Notes under the pieces: model-generated
The model's input: the letters and a program-made list of their open reading frames with translations, nothing else
Told to the model about the DNA's origin: nothing
The model's database searches: none
Program-made: the position numbers and the translations under genes
Source of the DNA: WHSW01 sp963846565
GTDB lineage: Bacteria; Actinomycetota; Thermoleophilia; Solirubrobacterales; 70-9
Reading direction: 5' to 3'
NCBI GenBank assembly: GCA_963846565.1
Contig: CAWJWL010000003.1
Span: 310,001-374,000, forward strand
DNA length: 64,000 nucleotides
In this document: piece after piece, positions 58,559 to 64,000 of the stretch
Layout: each line of letters begins with the position of its first letter
Numbering within the stretch: position 1 is the first letter of the stretch

Positions 58559-61135
58559 TCAGCCGAGCTCGTCGAGCTCGGCGCGGTAGCGCTCGAGCTT
58601 CGCCCGCTCGGCGGCGACTACGTCTTCGGGCGCCCCGGCGACGAACTTCTCGTTCGCGAGCCTGCCCTCCGCGCGCTTGACCTCGGACTCGAGCTTCGCA
58701 CGGTGCTCGTCGATCCGCCGGCGAGCTTCCTCGGCATCGATCTCGCCGGAGGAGAGGATCTCCAGCGGGCCGATCGTCGCGAGTCCGGCACCGCCCCCAC
58801 CTTTCATGTTCAGCCGGGCCAGCCGCGTCACCAGTTCATGGCCCACGTCGCCCCGCACGTCGAGCACCGCGCCCGCGGGGACACCGACGAGATCACGCCA
58901 ACGGCGGATCTCGCGCGTGAGCGCGATCGCGACCCCGATCTCGCCCTCCGCCTCGTCGTCCCGACGCGCCTCGTCCGGGCTCGGGAATCCGGAGACCAAC
59001 AGCAGGTCGCGCTCCCCCGGCAGGTAGCTCCAGATCTCCTCGGTGACGAACGGCATCACCGGATGGGCGAGCGCGAGCACCCGCTCCAAGGTGTAGAGCA
59101 GCGTCGCCGAGGCCGCCTCGTCGCCGTCGTAGAGGCGCGGCTTGACGATCTCGAGATACCAATCGCAGAGCTCTGACCAGAAGAACGCGTAGAAGTCGAG
59201 CGCCGCGTGGGCGAAGTCGTAGGAGTCGATGCTCGCGCTGACCGAAGCGATCGTGCGCTCGAGCCGCGATGCGATCCAGCGATCCTCGACCGGGGCGTCG
59301 GCGCCTGGTGGTGCCGGCGCGACATCCGCGACATTCAGGAGCACGAGGCGTGACGCGTTCCACGCCTTGTTCGCCAGATCACGACCCTGCTGGACCTTGG
59401 CCGGCGAGAAGCGGACGTCCTGGCTCGACGACATCGCCAGGAGGCCGAAGCGCAGGGCGTCGGCGCCGTGGATCTCGATCTCGTCGAGCGGATCGATTCC
59501 CGTGCCGAGCGACTTCGACATCCGGCGGCCGTCGGGCGCCTGGATCACGGAGTGCACGTAGACCTCGTCGAAGGGGATGTCGCCGGCGAACTCGATCCCC
59601 ATCATCACCATCCGCGCGACCCACAAAAAGAGGATGTCGCGTGCGGTGGAAAGGACTTTGGTCGGATAAAAGGCCCGCAAATGGGCCGAATCGGGGTCGG
59701 GCCACCCGAGCGTCGCGAAGGGCCAGAGCGCCGAGGAGAACCAGGTGTCCAGGACGTCCTCCTCCTGGGTCAGGGAATCGGGATCGAGGCCGCGCTCGCT
59801 CGCGGCGGCGCGCGCGAGCTCCGCCGACTCGGCGACGATCTCCTCGCCCTCGGGCCCGTACCAGACCGGCAGCCGGTGACCCCACCAGAGTTGGCGCGAG
59901 ACGCACCAGGGGCGGATGTTGCGCATCCAGTCGAGATAGACGCGCTTGTGCTGGTCGGGGGTGATCCGCACCCGGTCGCTCTCGACCACCTCGATCGCCG
60001 GCGCCGCCAAACCCTCCATCGCGCAGAACCACTGCAGCGAGATCAGCGGCTCGATCCGGCGGCCGGATCGGTGCGAGAACGGCACCGAGTGCGTGTACTC
60101 CTCCTCTGCCCGAAGCAGGCCCTGCTGGCGCAGCTCCTCGACGACCGCGCGCTGCGCGTCGTCCGTGCTCATGCCGGCGAACCGCTCGCCGGCGGCATTG
60201 CTCATGAGCCCGTCCTCGCCGATGACGACGATCTCCTCGAGCTCGTGGCGGCGGCCGATCTCGAAGTCGTTCGGGTCGTGGCCCGGGGTGATCTTCAGGG
60301 CGCCGGTGCCGAACTCGGGGTCGACGTGCTCGTCGGCGATGATCGGTAGTGAGCGACCGACGATCGGCAGGGTCGCCCGCTTGCCGACAAGGGCGGCATA
60401 GCGCCCGTCATCCGGGTGCACGGCCACGGCCGTGTCGGCGAGCATCGTCTCCGGCCGCACGGTGGCGACGGTCAGGACCTCGTCCGAGTCCTCGACCGGG
60501 TAGTCGATCGAGTAGAGGCGGTCGGTGACCTCGCGGTTCTCGACCTCGAGCTCGGAGATCGCCGAACGCAGCCCAGGGTCCCAGTTGACGATGTAGTTGT
60601 CGCGGTAGATCAGGCCCTTGGAGTGCAAGCCGACGAAGACCTTGTAGACCGCCTGCACGTATCCCTCGTCGAGGGTGAAGCGCTCGCGTTCGTAATCGCA
60701 AGAGGCGCCGAGGCGCTTGTACTGCTCGAGGATCTTGCCGCCGTACTCCTCGCGCCACTCCCACACGCGCTCCTCGAACGCCTCGCGACCCAAATCGTGG
60801 CGGGAGACCCCTTCGGTCGCGAGATGCTTCTCGACCACCGCCTGGGTCCCGATGCCGGCGTGATCCGTGCCGAGGATCCACATCGTGTTGCGCCCGCGCA
60901 TCCGGTTCGTGCGGACCAACGCGTCCTGGATCGAGCCGTTGAGTGCGTGCCCCATGTGGAGGGAGCCGGTCACGTTCGGCGGCGGGATCGCGATCGAGTA
61001 GTTCTCCTTCGCGGTCCCCTCGGCCGGCGGGTCGAAGGCCCCGGACGCGTACCAGACGTCGAAGATCCGCCCCTCGGCCTCGGCCGGGTCCCAGCGTGTC
61101 GTCGCCTCGAGTTTCTTGCGCCGCGCCTCGTCCAT
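58559..61135 (-). CDS. valS: Valyl-tRNA synthetase
   Basis: Class I synthetase (858 aa) that charges tRNA-Val and edits threonine. The HIGH motif is LHMGHALN, the KMSKS motif is RMSKSLGT, and the CP1 editing domain is present between them. A C-terminal coiled-coil arm (RRIDEHRAKLESEVKRAEGRLA) is intact. It lies 24 bp after clpX, leaving no room for a T-box leader. Confidence 0.96.
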   Translation of the reverse strand: MDEARRKKLEATTRWDPAEAEGRIFDVWYASGAFDPPAEGTAKENYSIAIPPPNVTGSLHMGHALNGSIQDALVRTNRMRGRNTMWILGTDHAGIGTQAVVEKHLATEGVSRHDLGREAFEERVWEWREEYGGKILEQYKRLGASCDYERERFTLDEGYVQAVYKVFVGLHSKGLIYRDNYIVNWDPGLRSAISELEVENREVTDRLYSIDYPVEDSDEVLTVATVRPETMLADTAVAVHPDDGRYAALVGKRATLPIVGRSLPIIADEHVDPEFGTGALKITPGHDPNDFEIGRRHELEEIVVIGEDGLMSNAAGERFAGMSTDDAQRAVVEELRQQGLLRAEEEYTHSVPFSHRSGRRIEPLISLQWFCAMEGLAAPAIEVVESDRVRITPDQHKRVYLDWMRNIRPWCVSRQLWWGHRLPVWYGPEGEEIVAESAELARAAASERGLDPDSLTQEEDVLDTWFSSALWPFATLGWPDPDSAHLRAFYPTKVLSTARDILFLWVARMVMMGIEFAGDIPFDEVYVHSVIQAPDGRRMSKSLGTGIDPLDEIEIHGADALRFGLLAMSSSQDVRFSPAKVQQGRDLANKAWNASRLVLLNVADVAPAPPGADAPVEDRWIASRLERTIASVSASIDSYDFAHAALDFYAFFWSELCDWYLEIVKPRLYDGDEAASATLLYTLERVLALAHPVMPFVTEEIWSYLPGERDLLLVSGFPSPDEARRDDEAEGEIGVAIALTREIRRWRDLVGVPAGAVLDVRGDVGHELVTRLARLNMKGGGGAGLATIGPLEILSSGEIDAEEARRRIDEHRAKLESEVKRAEGRLANEKFVAGAPEDVVAAERAKLERYRAELDELG

Positions 61136-61159
61136 CGGAGCGGCGATGTTAGTGCGCAG

Positions 61160-62449
<1,290 letters not shown>

Positions 62450-62618
62450 GACCGGTCTCCCTTCGGCGTCTCGGACTGTGTGCCGCGCCTTCGTGATCAG
62501 GTTACGTCACGACGGCCCTCGGCTCGACTCGTCCTTGTTACGCGACCGCGTGCCCGGCTCCTGCCTGCGACACGAGTCAACCGCTCGCGCAACCAGGTGC
62601 GTGGAGGCCGATGCCGCT

Positions 62619-62635
62619 CGAGGCAGCGCGCCTCG
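62619..62635 (-). terminator. Possible terminator of the RTX-repeat gene
   Basis: CGAGGC and GCCTCG form a 6-bp stem with a 5-base loop just downstream of the stop at 62652. There is no T-run. The rest of the 202-bp gap to clpX holds the clpX upstream region, where I see a TTGACT hexamer (62575-62580, minus strand) but no matching -10. Confidence 0.3.
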
Positions 62636-62651
62636 GTCGGGACCCTTGGAC

Positions 62652-64000
62652 CTACTCGCAGTCCGCCCCGACCACGTCCGCGGCATCCGCGGCGTGCGTA
62701 TCCGTCCCGGCCCCGCATGCGAGGTCGTCGGTGAACTGCGACGCGTCGAGGGCGTCGATGTGATCGTCCCCGTTCCCTCCGCGCAAGCGGTCGTTGCCTC
62801 GATCGCCGGTGATCGTGTCGTTGCCGGCGCGGCCGTCGAGGTAGTTGCCGCGGTTGTCACCGGTGATCGTGTCGTCGCCGGAGCCACCGCGAACGCGCTC
62901 GACGTCGCTGCCGATCTCGTCGCCTTCCGAGGCGGAACCATCGTTGGCGAGGCCGTCGATCGACAGGATGAGGCCGGCGGTGCGGGTCGCGTAGCTGGCG
63001 AGGTCGCGCCCGTCGCCGCCCTCGATCGCATCGGCCCCGGCGCCGCCGTCGAGGATGTCGTTGGCGCCCTCGCCCCGCAGGCTGTCGTCGCCGCCCGATC
63101 CCGCGAGACGGTTGGCGTCCGCGTTACCGATCAGCAGGTCGTCGCCGGCGCCGCCACGCAGGTTCTCGACACTGGCTGTGATCTCGTCGCCCTCGCCCAC
63201 CGAGCCGTCGTCAGCACCGGTGGCGATCGAGGCATCGACCTCGTCCTGGTGGTCCGTGTACTTCGCGGTGTCGGTGTCGGCGCCGCCGTTGAACTGATCG
63301 GCGCCGGTGCCCCCGAGGAGCGAATCGTCCCCTCCCTCCCCATCGAGCGTGTCGTTGCCCGCGTTGCCGGTAAGCGCGTCTCGCCCCGCGCCGCCGCGAA
63401 GGACATCGTCGCCCCCGCCGCCGCGGATCACGTCGTCGCCGCCGAGGCCGCAGATCGTCTCGGCGTCGTCGCTGCCCTGGAGCACGTCGTCGCCGGACGT
63501 GCCGGCGAGGTCGCAGTCGGGCGGCACCGTCGGGTCGGGGCCGAGCTCGAAGGCGCCGATGTCGGCGCCGTCAGCGACATTCGGGATGTGCGGCTGGTGG
63601 GCGGGGCGCAGCTGGCCGCGCTGGTCGGTGAGGAGGCCATCCGCGAATCCCGCGTCGACTGCGGGGCTTGTGATGCGCAGCGCGTGGGTCTTCGTCGGAC
63701 CCCCGTAGTCGCCGAGCAGGCGGAGCTGCGGGTCGGCGTTGACGATGTCGGTCGGCTGGTCGAGCTCAGGGTCGGATCGGTCGGAGAGGTTGTTGCCGGC
63801 GGAGACGATCGTTCCGGCGGGGATGAACGGTGGAAAGCCGGGGAACGCGACGAAGTTCTGGGAGCCGCCGATGTTGTCGGCGGCCAGCGTGTTCTGGACC
63901 GTCAGGGTCGCGCCGTTCCCGGCGAGGATCGGCACGCCGCCGCTGACCTCGTTGCCCGCGACGGTCACCGAGCGCATGGTCGTCGAGCCCAACCCGACCG
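62652..64000 (-). CDS. Large extracellular RTX-repeat protein, 5' end cut by window edge
   Basis: At least 449 codons, open to the window edge. The N-terminal visible part resembles a right-handed beta-helix or choice-of-anchor region (NTLAADNIGGSQNF, then SPAVDAG and GADIGAFELG). From about codon 165 it carries many GGxGxDxLxGGxGxD nonapeptide repeats that bind calcium and fold outside the cell. The protein ends in DDLACGAGTDTHAADAADVVGADCE-like sequence, a cysteine pair common at this position in actinobacterial RTX proteins. Export route is not visible. Confidence 0.85.
   Translation of the reverse strand, partial: VGLGSTTMRSVTVAGNEVSGGVPILAGNGATLTVQNTLAADNIGGSQNFVAFPGFPPFIPAGTIVSAGNNLSDRSDPELDQPTDIVNADPQLRLLGDYGGPTKTHALRITSPAVDAGFADGLLTDQRGQLRPAHQPHIPNVADGADIGAFELGPDPTVPPDCDLAGTSGDDVLQGSDDAETICGLGGDDVIRGGGGDDVLRGGAGRDALTGNAGNDTLDGEGGDDSLLGGTGADQFNGGADTDTAKYTDHQDEVDASIATGADDGSVGEGDEITASVENLRGGAGDDLLIGNADANRLAGSGGDDSLRGEGANDILDGGAGADAIEGGDGRDLASYATRTAGLILSIDGLANDGSASEGDEIGSDVERVRGGSGDDTITGDNRGNYLDGRAGNDTITGDRGNDRLRGGNGDDHIDALDASQFTDDLACGAGTDTHAADAADVVGADCE

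Overview
The window is high-GC DNA from an actinobacterium. Genes are packed tightly, with many 1 to 17 bp overlaps and GTG or TTG starts. The gene order (hrcA-dnaJ, phoH-ybeY-era, rpsT-lepA, rplU-rpmA / obgE-proBA-nadD-rsfS, mreBCD-mrdA-rodA, ndk-folC-valS-clpX) is that of Actinomycetota. A Thermoleophilia (Solirubrobacterales-like) origin is my best guess; it is an inference from gene content, not something proved here. Nearly all housekeeping genes lie on the minus strand.

Layout. 1-3459 (minus): hisIE-trpE-trpG-trpD, with trpD cut by the window edge. 3485-6211 (plus): cytochrome bd oxidase cydAB followed by two overlapping micro-genes, a two-helix membrane peptide and a zinc-ribbon peptide. 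6219-12426: era, ybeY, phoH, yqeY and murI, interspersed with a secreted Ig-like repeat protein and a membrane protein. 12479-16482: RDD membrane protein, secreted GH20 hexosaminidase, DUF2269-like protein, prmA. 16479-22249: dnaJ-hrcA with a divergent peroxiredoxin, a MaoC/FAS1-type dehydratase pair, an NTF2-like protein and lepA. 22373-29673: secreted M23 peptidase with a structured leader and a CRP-like operator, murJ (frameshifted), rpsT, holA, a proline-rich membrane protein, comEC and comEA. 29750-36471: acylphosphatase, cupin, secreted protein, leuS, two lineage-type proteins, MBL hydrolase, methyltransferase and a frameshifted VOC protein.

36498-37151 is a composite locus. A homing-endonuclease-like PD-(D/E)XK frame runs without a stop through the tRNA-Ala(GGC) gene into a Phd-type antitoxin sequence that lacks its own start. 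37184-43703: DUF5995 protein, coiled-coil protein, rsfS, nadD, proA, proB, obgE.

Between obgE and rpmA, which are normally adjacent, lies about 3.1 kb of accessory DNA (43704-46861). It holds a secreted endonuclease/exonuclease/phosphatase, an ECF sigma factor with its zinc anti-sigma factor, and an AbiEi-like/DUF559 nuclease gene bracketed by two matching hairpins, one over its start codon and one over its stop codon.

46862-62449 (minus): rpmA, rplU, RNase E/G (apparent CTG start), rodA, mrdA (frameshifted), mreD, mreC, mreB, maf, ndk, a zinc-ribbon membrane protein, folC with a coupled micro-gene, valS and clpX. The window ends inside a large RTX-repeat protein.

Notable non-gene structure: a 55-bp dispersed repeat in three copies (inside trpE, upstream of leuS, beside the anti-sigma gene), several strong hairpin terminators, back-to-back -10 elements at hrcA, and a TGTGA-N6-TCACA operator. 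Three genes each carry one apparent extra base, which suggests draft-quality sequence.
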